A DNA stretch of 64,000 nucleotides from Amylostereum areolatum (taxonomy: Eukaryota; Basidiomycota; Agaricomycetes; Russulales; Stereaceae), in the NCBI GenBank assembly GCA_012932865.1, contig SAXG01000009.1, positions 543,163 through 607,162 of the forward strand. Direction: 5' to 3'. Both the position numbers and the translations under genes were made by a program. Of the stretch, positions 11,423-23,295 are shown piece after piece (position 1 is the first letter of the stretch; each line of letters starts with the position of its first letter). A model generated the notes under the pieces. It did not search any database. It worked only from the letters and a program-made list of their open reading frames with translations, and was not told the DNA's origin.

Positions 11423-11741
11423 ATCATTATTCCGACCCCCTAGCCTCGACCCTCGCTCGTCTACTACATTGTATCTGTCTGAATGTCGAGAGCGGCGCAA
11501 GTCTGAATAAGTATATTCACACCACACACTTGTAACACTACACATTGACAAGACCCGATGCATACAACTACAACATTACAATACATAATTATCACGCACG
11601 CAGAGCCCAGTTATATATGAGTCCCTTTTTGAGTCAATCGCGAGTCGTATACCGTGTTTCGTACCGTAGTATAACCAAATAGCCCCTTCGCACCCAGCCC
11701 AGCACCGTGAGCGCTTCCAAACCTGTTGCAATTAACTTGGA
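11423..11741. other. Intergenic 3'-to-3' spacer
   Basis: The CIA30 gene and the membrane-protein gene converge here. The stretch is AT-rich with many stops; no gene seen. Confidence 0.5.
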
Positions 11742-13243
11742 TCAATGGGTCGATGATCGCTCGACTTTATCCAAGTCAGGGAGCTCGTCGTGAGGTTCCG
11801 CCTCCGTCTCAGTGGTGCTGGAGGTCTTGAGATGCACGGCCACCGGTTGGGGAGCGTGCTTGCGCTTTCCCATCGCGCTGGTCAGCGGCGCGTTGTTCGG
11901 ATGAGCAAACTGGATGGTGCCGACGCTCATGCTGGACGTGGCGGTCGAGCGCTCGGGGGCGGCGGAGACCCGGATGATAATGAGGGAGAAGGAGATGGCC
12001 TGGTGCGAAGTCAGCCGGTGCGCCATAACGGGAACGAGAATGAACGTACAGCGACGGCGGGAAGCTGAAAAAAGTAAGATGATGATGGTGAGAATGGGAA
12101 GACGGTGGAGAGTAAGGTCGCGTACGATGTCGAGGAGAATGAAATATGGTGCTTCTCCGTTGACAGCAAATACAAGCTGCACAATCAAGAATGCGCAATA
12201 CAACGCAGCTGTTTCCCCAACGGTGGATCACTTAGATATGCATGCAATGTATATAAGGCCCACAGATGACATACCGGATTCGATGACGATCTGGATGGCC
12301 TTCTGGTTTCGAACGCCGCTCACGGAGATTCTGCCCTGCTCGGGGTCAGACAGAGGGAAGCAGTTTCGCCAAATCTTGTACGCGATTAAGACTAGGTACA
12401 GACCTCCCTGTCAGATATACGGCCCAGGATATCTTTTCGACAAAGGACCTACGCGAGCAGAGCAGGTTCTGCGCCAGAGAAATAATGAAGTAAACCTTGG
12501 AGCGGTTTAGGATGCTAACATAGATCGCCACGGTAGCCACGCGTGCTTGGGCGAGAGTGTTTAGAAGCCATGCGCCAGTTCCTGCGGATATTCCTCCGTC
12601 AGAAGAAGGATGGACAATAAGCGAAGAAGGACCAACCAAGGTTACCGCAAAGGAGGCCGGCTGGAATAGCTGCAATCATGTAGCTCCCTCCCCACACCGC
12701 GAACGTACGGTACACCTAGTAGTGATATAAACAGTTAGAGTTAGCGATGAAGAACCGACGATCGTCGACTTGCCATGATAGCATCGGTGATGAACATGAG
12801 GCAGGTCGTGCACGCATAACGGAAGATTGAGAGGCGTGCCCCGATATTGTTGTAGTATTTCACCGGGTTCTGCAAGTTGTCGTCGCGAACGGAGAATGCC
12901 TCGAACATGCGGACCATGTCCAAGACCACGCCCTATAAATTAACAGCGCGAAGATTAGTCTCATAACGATCGGAGAAGGGAGGGAGAGAAGATCTCCCAC
13001 CATAGTGGACGTGACGAAGATCGCGAACGTGGCCAAAGATAACCAGAGCGAGAGCCCGCCTTCGCGGTACTTCCGCGACATGATGCGCAGGGTGTCGAAG
13101 AAAATGTGGTAGTACACGCCTACAATGGGTCGGACAGGACATTCAGGGAGGGACTATGGTTGTAACGAGACGTGCGCCCTACCTTGTCCCATAAGAGACA
13201 GAAACACGCCAACGATGTGTGCATTTGCCTCGATGATAGCCAT
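11742..13243 (-). CDS. Fungal seven-TM-type integral membrane protein
   Basis: Exon 1 from 13243 reads MAIIEANAHIVGVFLSLMGQ and is spliced to GVYYHIFFDTLRIMSRK. Then come a membrane span LWLSLATFAIFVTST, MVRMFEAFSVRDDN, the span ACTTCLMFITDAIM, VYRTFAVWGGSYMIAAIP, GAWLLNTLAQA, LVLIAYKIWRN and the last two spans ESAAVYCAFLIVQLVF and AISFSLIIIRV. This order, with the F(T/S)LIIIRV ending, is typical of the large agaricomycete family of receptor-like multi-pass proteins. Their function is not established. The tail after the last span is Ser/Thr-rich and cytosolic. About eight introns are needed, one of them between LLCG and ISAGTG. The model appears intact. Confidence 0.72.
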
Positions 13244-13299
13244 ATTGAAGTCAGCGAGGGCTCTTCGAGTGGGGGACTGAGGTACTGGGGAAACTGACC

Positions 13300-15150
13300 G
13301 TGACGTGCAAGGGTCGTCTATAAAGCAGTATGCTGCAAGTACGAGGAACGGTCAACGGGCCTGCAAGGTCAGCTGTCGAGCTCGGTTTTCGTATCGTCTA
13401 GGTTGAGGGAATCCTGGCGCCCATAGAAGGACTTAAGCGGGTGCTACATTCGCATGGATGGCGGTCCTCTTCCTATGCCGTGAGTGTACGCACGACGCAC
13501 ACCCCTATCATGATACGTTGCCTGCTGAAAGATGATGGTGAGAAGCGATCCTGTGGAGGAAGGGGGAGTATGTATGACCACCCACAAACCTGGACCCGCG
13601 TACACAGATCCCATGATGATAGATGGTCACGACTGTGTCCTTGCCTGGAGTGCCTGCTTCTTGGACACACTCCGCAAAAGATGATCAGCTGGCGAAGACC
13701 GACAATGCCACGAGAACATATCGCCAACGGCCGTATCCAGTGAGCATGTTCTCACCATGAGGCAAACTGTAACCCTGTGGATGATCCGAGCTCAGATCAA
13801 TAATACCCAAATGGCCCCGAGGACAGGGTCTGCTGGATTGCGCGAGAACATCCGCGTCGCCAAAGGGGACATATGAAGGGATTGCATAGAAGTTCGCAAC
13901 GCGATGATGAAGTGTGGCCGACAAGCCTTGAGATGAGCCCATACAGTCGACAGCATTGTGTACTTGATGCGTTGATGCTCCTCGAGCGTGAGCCGATACC
14001 GCGATGGACCGACCATACACCGTGCTCACCGCGAGAGGATATGTGTATGAGTATATTTCAAGGAGACAGGCGACCCTCGATCATGAACGCAATCGTCGCT
14101 TGACATGGGAGTAGACATCCACATCAAGGTCGTTCTGTAGTTATGAGTTGAGCCTCCAAGGACGTAAGAGCAGAGAAACAAAGAACAAACGTGGGCAGAG
14201 GTACTGGATCAAGATATCCTTCAAGCTTAAGGTTGTTTGATGCGGCCAATCCGTTTCACCCTTCTAGGTCACTGGGACCTGTTGGCTGTGTCCCACTACA
14301 AGCCCCAGATCGTCGATCCGGTAAGTGCAGCGCATACGATGTATGAACGTGGGGAAAGATCGAGCATGATAACTTGTGACGCCCTAGCAAAAAGCAGAGA
14401 CAAACCATGATCGTGATTGCGATACGACGACTTCTCGAGTTCTCGCCCCACAGCCGTACATACGTAAACCTCATCGCTGGGTGCCACAAAGTACTCAATG
14501 CCTTGACAGTTTTCTCCCACACTTGTCGTATATTGGTTGCCCTAGGACCTGCTCAGCGGATACGTCGCACACTGCTGTAGTGAAACCATCTTGCTCACGC
14601 CGAACATTCAGAACTTGGAAGGCGCGTATTGTCACGACTCGGAGGGTGATAATCAAAGAGCATGTGATGACCTGCAAGATTTCTCGTGTCAGCTACTGTT
14701 GGAGAATCGAATTGGAGAGGGGAGAGAAGGTTCAGACCTTCCCATCCCAGATGGGCGAGGCCACAAGGTGGATCGTAAACATGATGGTCAGATGGAAGGA
14801 CTGTCATAGGGAAGGACGAAGCACAGCGTCCACTGGCAGCACGTCACCCCGGTGTTATGTTGTGTATAACGCGAGATGGCTAACTCTTCTGACTCACCGA
14901 AGATTCACCGTCGCCCTTCACGACCCTTGGAGCACAGAGCCCGACCTGAAAACATTTTGGATTCGGAAATAGAGGACGCGAGTGAAGGATCTTCATTACC
15001 ACCCTCATCCTGTTGAATAAACAGAAAACCCAGTCAGGACGAAACCATCAACACAGCAGACACCAAATATAACCTGTCCTTGGTAGTGCTACATGTTTGA
15101 ACTTCACTCAGACTCAAAAGATCAGTATCCCTGCTAGACTGCTCCTCACC
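13300..15150. other. Gene-poor stretch with possible remains of a second membrane-protein gene
   Basis: Nearly 1.9 kb without an intact gene. On the minus strand, short hydrophobic or basic pieces such as LQVITCSLIITLRVVTIRAF (near 14640-14680) and VRLWGENSRSRRIAITIMV (near 14400-14465) recall loops and spans of fungal 7TM (DUF6533-like) proteins. They do not join into a frame. I treat this as a possible relic of a duplicated neighbour, not as a gene. Confidence 0.25.
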
Positions 15151-15464
15151 TCATTCCTGGACCAAGTGTCGTTGTATGAGGTACAGCAATGTTGAGCGTG
15201 GAGGTGGGTTATCCTTCAGATTTTCACGATTCACGACGGGAACTGGAAATGAAAGAGTTGAACGTTCAAGAAGGACCGTCAAGACCTCGGGTACGTCCCC
15301 CGTCCACGGCCCAAATAGATTCATGACTGCGTGAAATTCAAAACTAAGCAACCTCCCACACGACGCTAGTAATGGAAAGTGCAGGTATAGTATATGCGAT
15401 GCACCTCCGTGCTTTTTGTCTGCGCGAGACACTTCCAAGGAGACGTCTCAATTTAAGGCAAGCT

Positions 15465-17040
15465 TCATGCCTTGTAGTCGGGGCGGAGTGAGCGCACGGT
15501 CTTGCCTGCATCACCGTGTCATCAGTATCCCCTCGGACCAGCGAGGAGAAAACAAACGTACCTGCGCGCCAGATCTCTTGCTCGTCGATCTCCTTGAGCT
15601 CCTTGGCGAGGTCTGCGCGGTAGGTGCTGCGGCCGTTGAACTCGAGCGATTTGCGAGTCTCGGTGCCGTTCTTCACGCTCTCGTAAAGCTTCTCAAACAC
15701 GGGAAGGTTGGCCTTCTCGAAGATGGGCGCCCAGTCGAGGGCACCGCGACGAGCGGTCGTTGAGCACGCGTTATACATATAGTCCATACTATGAGTTTAG
15801 AAATTAGCATCGATCAAAGACATGAACAAATATCGCGTACCCATGCTGGCCAATGAGGGGGAAGAGAGATTGTGTCGCCTCCTCAACAGTCTCGTTGAAA
15901 GCCTCTGAAGGCGAGTGGCCATTCGCGCGGAGCACCTTGTACTGCGCAAGGAACATGCCCTCTGTAAACGTGTTAGAAAATAGGCGTCTAGTAATAGGCA
16001 GGCTATCCCAACTCACGGATACCACCCATCAACTATACAAACGCAAGCGATTAGTATCCGGAATCCATTCGTATGGATAGCACTTACAACACCACGCTCG
16101 CCGTAGAGGTCGGAGTACACCTCCTTCTCAAAGGTAGTCTCATACATGTAGCCGGAGCCGACTGCAACACCGAGAGCGGTGGCCTTCTCCTTGGCATTGC
16201 CGGTAACATCTTGCCAGACAGCAATAGAGGAGTTGATACCACGGCCTTCCTTGAAGAGAGTGCGGACCGTACGGCCAGAGCCTTTCGGGGCAACGAGGAT
16301 AACGTCGACATCGGTAGGGGGGATAACCTTGGTGTCCTCCTTGTAGACGATGGAGAAACCGTGAGAGAAGTAGAGGGTCTTGCCCTTGGTGATGAGAGGA
16401 GCAATTGTAGGCCAAGTCTGGGACTGGGCGGCGTCGGAAAGAAGGTTCATGATGATGGTACCACGGTTAATGGCCTCCTCGATGGGGAAGAGAGTCTCTC
16501 CTGGTACCTAACATACGAGAAAAGTGTAGATGTAAGTGAAACAGCCCTGCATGGCAAATGTAAAAACTTACCCAGCCATCCTCCTGCGCCTGCGTCCAGC
16601 TCTCGCCACCCTCACGGACACCAACGATGACGTTCAAGCCGTTGTCACGGGCGTTAAGACCCTGTCCGTGACCCTGCGAGCCATAGCCAATAAGGGCAAG
16701 GGTATCGTTCTTGAAGTACTCCTGGAGCTTGGGGAGCGGCCAGTCACTGCGCTCGTAAACGACCTCCTTCGTGCCAGCAAAATCAAGGGTCTTGATACCA
16801 CGAACAGCCTGTACACAAAAATATACATATAAATGCGTGAGCAAGCCTTGGTCAAGGGCTAAATGAAGCTACGTGTCAACATACCTGACCCGCCGTCCGC
16901 TTAGGGGCAGCGCCGGCTGCGCGCGCAAGCAGAGAGTAAGACGCGGTTTGTGCGGGCCTGGCGACGACGTTGGCAGCAGCGCGAGGCGCACGACGCGAGG
17001 CGGCACGGAGAGCCTGAGTAGAACGGGCGGCGAAGGACAT
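15465..17040 (-). CDS. ILV5: Ketol-acid reductoisomerase, mitochondrial
   Basis: Second common step of valine, leucine and isoleucine synthesis: NADPH-dependent rearrangement and reduction of acetohydroxy acids in mitochondria. The first exon encodes MSFAARSTQALRAASRRAPR, a classical import sequence rich in Arg, Ser and Ala. Then follow VRGIKTLDFAGTKE and the Rossmann NADP site LIGYGSQGHGQGLNARDNG. The metal and substrate domain contains NLLSDAAQSQTWP, PKGSGRTVRTLF, AVGSGYMYETTFEKEVYSDL, GERG and AQYKVLRANGHSPSEAFNETVEEA. The end is WRAG, an intron, then KTVRSLRPDYKA and the stop at 15465. All blocks are in order and intact with about six introns; length about 400 residues, as in yeast Ilv5. 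Confidence 0.96.
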
Positions 17041-17278
17041 GGTGGTGAGGAAGGAGGAAGAGAACTGAATTGGCTTGAGCGCGCATCGTTTTTGCGCGAG
17101 TCACCTCCGATTATCGGCCGATATCCAATCCCACACCGCCGATATCGTCCGACCAGAACGGCAGTTACCTACTGTACATGGCAAACCGATTTTGGTCCCA
17201 ATCTGCCTGGCAGAGTGGCAGAACGGCAATTGCCAAATGGCAAAACACGGCAAATGAATTACATTGTACTAGCACTAC

Positions 17279-18019
17279 TTAGACAGAATGGCATCTATAT
17301 TCCAGGTGGGAGCAACACCATCCATCTCCACCAATATGTCCACCGGATAGACCATCATCGAAGTTGTTGACAGTCTCGCCGCGGTCAATGGCATCGAGCT
17401 CCGAGAAACGGTAGACTTGACCTCCGAGGACTTCCTGGTTGGCACTGACTGCTTGGGCTGGCTCCTCCCGAGCACGAAGTGCTGTGTTCTCGAACGCTGT
17501 ATCGAGCTCGTCCATTGTGACCGATTCTAACCCGTTCAGATCAAGATCGTCGGGAGCCACGAGTGGCGTGACGAACGAAAAAGTCTTCTCGAGGTCAGCT
17601 ACTAGTTCTACATCGATGCCGGTCTCCGCGCGTGTGTGCATATGGGCATGCTGACGGTGAAGGGAACGGCCGGTGCGCCTATCGCGCTCCCAGAGCTCAC
17701 GCGCATAGTGGGAACGGCACTTCCCAAGTGCTTCGAATGTGGGGACCGAAAGGTTGCATCGCTTCGCCGACTGGACTGAGAACATGCGCTCAACATCAGC
17801 AGCATGCGGCTGAATTGATGCAAGTGTGATCCCGAGTTTTTTGAGGGGATGCTCATCTGCACGAACTGGTCGTGTGCGCCACCACTCAAGGCAATCCTTC
17901 GAGCCGCCTGACCATACACCCCTGCCTTCGTGATAAGCCTTTAGATCCTGCCATAAAAGAACGGCTTCTCCTTCGGTCCATCGCCATTTGCGCGCGATCT
18001 CGAGAGCTGTCTTGCACAT
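17279..18019 (-). mobile_element. Truncated hAT transposase fragment
   Basis: A 246-residue open frame holds the hAT C-terminal dimerisation region: LEWWRTRPV, HPLKKLGITLASIQPHAADV, ERMFSVQSAKR and FEALGKCRSHYARELW. The N-terminal zinc finger and the catalytic RNase H region found in complete transposases (600-1000 residues) are missing, so it cannot be autonomous. The frame itself is still open. It sits between the start of ILV5 and the start of the trimethyllysine dioxygenase gene. No terminal inverted repeats or target duplication could be recognised around it. GGCAA-type short repeats (about 17180-17255) lie at its downstream side. It could be a remnant or a host gene derived from a transposase. 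Confidence 0.75.
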
Positions 18020-18317
18020 AAATTCGAAGGAGCGCCCGCTCGCGGCCTGACAGTTACCCCTTCCCCGCTTTCCCCTCGTTCATGCAACCTCAATCCTCCT
18101 CTCAGGTCCACCACAAAAAATACAATGAGCGGACATCTATACGACATGCCTGATGTTTCTTGCCTAAAGGACCAGAGAATCTGGTTATCACGGCCGGTGG
18201 CTGACAAGTTGTATTAAATTTCCCTAAAATGGAAAGGAAAATATGGGGAAGATCCAGCCCTCGACCCGCCGCCATCCCCTCTCCTTTCTCAACCTCCCAC
18301 TCGACGTATAGGGTACG

Positions 18318-20192
18318 ATGCAGGGCCGAATTACCCAAAGCTCGTTGAGGATATCAAGTCATGCCGGGATGAAGTTGTTCAGGGCACCTAGTAATCTTCT
18401 CGTATGTGACTTCACCATCATTCCCTTCCCCACCGTGCATTAACACGCAAATAGATCGTACGACCTACCCGTTCTGCACGGGCGTGCACAACGAACCTCT
18501 CTCGAGTTTTCTCTTCAGTTGCGGCTCAAAGACCTGTATTGGTGCATACTCTTGACAGCAAATCTCCTTCCACACGATCCAGTTTACCCACATGCAATGC
18601 AAACGATCGGGAGATCTTTATCAACTGGGAAGGGGGTGACTGGTCCCGATTGTACGCCGCAATGCATTCATCTATGTGCTCTATGTGCTAATCTATATGT
18701 TAGCCACCACTTATGGTTGCGAGATCATTGCCGGTGCCCGGAGTGCTTCCATCCTGTCACAAAACAGAGGCTGGTGAACACATTTGAAGTACGTGTGTAT
18801 TTACGTGACCAAGAGACCCATCGTGTTGATGATGCCACGACTCAGATTCCTGCAGATATTGAACCCGCGAATGTTCGGTCAACAGAGGAAGGTTTAGTGG
18901 TGGACTGTGAGCTAGTTCCTGCTGTCCTCTGGGCCAACTAACTCGAAAGGATCCAGGGCAGCCGACATCACATCAACACACCTCATTCTATCCTTGGTCA
19001 TGGCTGAAGTTGAATACTTATGACCCACCTGCACCGCCCGCACCTTCAGAGTACGTGCCTTGCTCAATGGTCTTATTCGACATTTATCTTTTCCCAGAAA
19101 AATCGCCTGGGGCTCAAAAATTCTGCAAGAGCCTCCAATGGTGTCTTACGAGGATATCATGGCTGCCGACGGTCACGGCCTGTACAAATGGCTTTCGAAA
19201 ATTGTGCGAAGCCTTCATCTGACATATCCACAATCACGCCTGATCGCCCCGATACTTCTTCAGGATAAATTTGGGTTTTGCTTTGTCTCCGGTGTCCCAC
19301 CTACCCCTGAAGCAACCGAAGAATTATCTTCCCTCATTGGTTTTATTCGCGAAACTCACTGCAAGGATCCGTTCTTTTCTACCCATTCGCCTGTCACTAA
19401 TATTTCTTTAGACGGTAAATTCTGGGATTTTACCGCCGGCCTAGCCCGCGGTGACACTGCCTATACTAACCTTGCCCTCCCCGCCCACACCGACAACACA
19501 TATTTCGTAAGTCATTGCTACCCCTTCTTCCTCCTTGCTGACGTTCTTCTTACTACAGACCGATCCCTGTGGGATCCAGCTCTTCCACCTTCTCTCCCAC
19601 ACCGAAGGAAAGGGCGGCGCCACCCTCCTTGTCGATGGCTTCTACGTCGCTTCCATTCTGAAAGAACTCCGCCCCGAAGTCTATCAACTTCTTTCGACGG
19701 TGCCCATCACCGCCCACGCCGCGGGTGAAGACGACATCCTTTATCGTGCCACTCGCCCCGTCCTCGCACATGATCCGTTCACCGGAGAACTCCAGTCTGT
19801 ACGCTGGAACAATGACGATCGGAGCGTTGTCAGAGGTGTTCCTTCCGGGAGCATGATGCAGTGGTACGACGCCATCCGGACGTGGAACAAGTTCCTCACC
19901 AGCCCGGACTCGGAGTATTGGGTGCAGCTTGCACCTGGCACAGCAGTCGGTATGTCCGCCTCTCCCCAAAGTTGATAGACGTTCGTGCGTCTGATCTTGT
20001 GCTTTTCTAGCGATCGACAACCACCGCGTGTTGCACGGTCGCTCGGCCTTCACAGGGATCCGCCGGATGTGCGGCGCATACATCGGCACGGACGAGTTCC
20101 ACTCAAAGCTTGCTGTGTTAGGTGAGAAATTTGCGCACAAGGACGGGAATGACAAGGCGCCAGCGCGTACCGTGTGGAGTTCTGAGTTTTGA
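18318..20192 (+). CDS. Trimethyllysine dioxygenase (carnitine biosynthesis)
   Basis: Fe(II)/2-oxoglutarate oxygenase that hydroxylates N6-trimethyllysine, the first step to carnitine. From MQGRITQSSLRISSHAGMK (import-like) the model passes to the zinc-binding N-domain HHLWLRDHCRCPECFHPVTK, then FYPWSWLKLNTYDPP, KIAWGSKILQEPPMVSY and FCFVSGVPPTPEATEELS. The TauD fold supplies the iron ligands: LPAHTDN (His, Asp) and RVLHGRSAFTG (distal His and the oxoglutarate Arg). GTDEFHSKL closes the domain. Trimethyllysine and gamma-butyrobetaine enzymes are close relatives; DPCGIQLFHLLSH and LLVDGFYVA favour the former. About seven introns; the one near 18907-18952 keeps phase only if it begins GTGGTG. 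It converges with homoaconitase 330 bases away. Confidence 0.88.
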
Positions 20193-20524
20193 GGGTTTGA
20201 GAGGGAAAGGAAAGAATGGCTTACATCCACTAGTTACTTTTACACCCATCACTTCTACCTTGTCTAGGACTTTACCGCCACCGTCAGTACTGACCGGTGG
20301 CGGTCAGTTATGTTGCTCACGATCATACACGACCATGTACTTTTATCGATTCAATGTTCACACCCTATCCACACATCTAGACGACATGCAGTCTACTCTC
20401 TCATTTCTCCACACAGAAATGCAAAACTATGGGTACAAAAGGAAATGTTACGAAGAGTGCTTGTATGCGACTAGTTTCTGTGCGTGCTCTCGGACGCTAT
20501 TTCGGGGATTCTGTATTCGTATCC

Positions 20525-22767
20525 TCACGGCCCCTCCGCCTGGATCGACTTGAGGATATATCCCTCCAAGCCCCCACAGATCCACAACTCCTGCACACTT
20601 GGACCCACCGGCCTCACCCTGTATCGCTTCTCGCCTCCCTCCATGCCCTGCACTACAACCTCTCCACCTGTCATCGCGATGCTCACAGCCATCCCCTTGT
20701 CGACAGTCAACTCTCCGTCCTTCCCGCCCGCACCGCGTGTGCCATCCTTCGCGTACATCTCTGTCAGGTCCTTAACAAGCTCGGGGCATTCAACGCATAC
20801 AAGTCCGTTGTTGATCGCGTTGCGCTTGAAGATATCGCCGAATGAGCCTGCAATGACGATGGGCACGCCGGCGGACTTCAGTGCGGTGGCGGCTTGCTCG
20901 CGTGAGGAGCCCGTGCCAAAGTTATATCCCGCGACAAGCACGACGCCCTCCTTGATGCTAGGATCTGATGGGGTGGTTTGGGAACGCAGAAGGGAGGCGG
21001 CATGCCCAGCAAACCCTGGGTCATAGTTCTCCATGACGACCTCAGCTTGTCTTTCAAGGGTAATGTCGTCCTGGTAGGTATATTTCCCAGGGTAGATGCC
21101 GTCTGTGTTCAAGTTGTCTTGAGGAGTAAAGAGTAGGGTGCCACGGAACGTAGAGGGAAACGAGGGTAAAAGAGGTTCGTTTGATGGCGCTGCCGCCATA
21201 TCCACATTTGATGACTCTGGAGTGGCGATGGTGAAGGTGGGTGCACCGGTTGGAGGAAGGGTCGAGGGATCGATGGAATCTGGGCTGGCGATGTAACCTT
21301 TGACGGCGCTTGCAGCAACCACAGCAGGGCTGGCGAGGTATGCCAGTGCCTTGGGATGGCCCATACGACCTTTATAGTTGCGATTAGTCGCGCTGATACC
21401 TGTCTCGCCTTCCTCAAGGAGACCTGTTCCAAGGCCAATGCAAGGACCGCACCCTGCTGGGAGGACCTTCGCTCCGCTAAGGACTAGCGCTTCCCAATCT
21501 CCCCGACGCTCACTCTCCTGTTGAACCACGGAGCTCGCAGCGGCGATGTAGAATTCGACGCCGGGTGCTATCTTGCGCCCCCGGACGACGTCCTGCAGCA
21601 GCAGCGATGTCCGAAACACGTGAGTTCGTGCAGCTAACGAGGTATGCCTTTTGAATGGGTATTTTGGCGGACTCGAGTTCAGGAAGCGGTGTGGACACTT
21701 TGACACTGTTGGGGCCAGAGACATGGGGAACCAAGGTGGAAAGATCGAGGACAAGGTGTGACGCATATTCCGCCCCAGGGTCGGATGTGAGGGGGGCCGC
21801 CTGAACGGCATCCAGTCTCTTGCGGTTGATGCGCGGATGTTCTGGTGGAGGAGGGATGGAAGCGTCCGAAGAGGAGAATGTCCTGAACTCGAGCTTGTTG
21901 AGCTGGCGCTCGTACCATTGCAAGGTCACGTCATCCACGGGAAACAACCCAACGAGAGCGCCCCATTCCGTGGTCATGTTGGCAATGGTGAGACGGTCAT
22001 CGACACTGAGAGCAGTGATACCGTCACCAGCAAATTCTATCGCGGAATTAAGCACTTCGTCTTGGTTAAAAGATCCACAGAGGGCGACGATGACATCCTT
22101 GCCGGTAACGCCTGGGGAGAGCCGTCCACGGAGTTCAACCTTGACCATGCGAGGAACCTGCCACCATGTCTTCCCCGTTGCCCAGATTGCCGCCGCGTCT
22201 GTGCGAACAATCGGTGTGCCCACACATCCAACGCCGCCATACATATTGCTGTGACTATCTGAGGCCACTGTGAGGGTGTAAGGAAACGCGTAACCTTCCT
22301 CGACGAGAACCTGGTGCCCAATACCGCGTCCAGCGGGGAAGAAGTCGACACCATGTTGGCGGGCAAAGGCCTCGATGTTGGCGTACTTAGCCAGGTTCTT
22401 GTCCGACCTATTCTGCACATCATGGTCGAGCGTGAAGACAGGCTGACGAGAATTGTGGATCTTCTTCGCGCCTATGCTTTTGAACCTACGCAACTTTGGT
22501 GAGATAATGATTACAATACATGAAAGCAACGCACTTGGATATGACTGGCCCCGTGTTGTCGTGCGTCATAACGTGCTCTGGACGTATCATCACATAGTCC
22601 CCGGCCTTGACCACCTTGCCCTCGGCGAGACCTACAGCGTATTTTTGCACGACCTTTTCAATGATGGTCTGAGGAGTCTTTGGCTGCTCTGTGATGGACG
22701 CGAAAGACCTGACGCAAGCCGAACGGGATAGGTGCCATGATGAAAGTTGCCGCCAGGGTAGGCGCAT
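20525..22767 (-). CDS. LYS4: Homoaconitase, mitochondrial, with a single-base frame break
   Basis: Converts homocitrate to homoisocitrate in the fungal alpha-aminoadipate route to lysine; Fe-S enzyme of the aconitase family. The start is [20 protein letters not shown], an import-type leader. Then come [20 protein letters not shown], an intron after [29 protein letters not shown], and the cluster ligands SCTNSR and GCGPCIG. The swivel domain has [13 protein letters not shown] and ends at 20525. At about 21585-21600 the frame slips right after [14 protein letters not shown]: removing one G (GCAGGACG to GCAGACG) would restore it, and no intron fits. So the enzyme is either inactivated here or there is a sequence error; nothing else in the gene looks decayed. 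Confidence 0.92.
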
Positions 22768-23295
22768 GCTAGCCCGACTACGTACCCTGAAACGGTAAGA
22801 AAGAGACCATAAGTAACTTATTGATGTGTACTCACCGATAGCGTCACCCGTTTCTGCGCAAGATATGAGATGGGGTCGCAAAGAGCAAGTTACTCGGATT
22901 GAATATGAATGAGCGTTTGAAGCCAAGTGTCGAGAAACGCTTTCAGTTTTACGTCGAAGTCAGAGCTTTGTAACAGTAGCTTGCTGTGAAGGTTCGATGA
23001 CGTAATCGTAGCTTTAGGTCCCGATCTCTACCCACGCACGCGCAATCCCAGCAAGTGTGTAACGTGTACCACGCAAATGCAACCTCTACTATGTAAGAGT
23101 GCAAAGATCCGACGTTACGACAACAAAGAGCATAGACGGTCTAACTGCAACTAACAACGTAACCAGCTTGTCTCCGCCTCACAACTCGCTATTCGTCTCT
23201 CCTTGGTCCGAGTCTCCGCTATGGCACTAGCTCAGCTATAAGCCTAAATCAGGGTCCCGGTTCTCGTAAAATGAAGATAAGCTGCTCACCATTCA
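22768..23295. other. Intergenic stretch
   Basis: Upstream of homoaconitase and downstream of the second F-box gene. No open frame worth calling; it should contain the LYS4 promoter. Confidence 0.4.

Noticed and set aside
13441..14030. Overlapping minus-strand frames that might form a gene
   Set aside because: No conserved order of membrane spans and no consistent splice sites; recorded only as a possible relic.
17180..17255. GGCAA-type short repeats beside the hAT fragment, considered as transposon ends
   Set aside because: No matching inverted sequence on the other side and no target duplication found.
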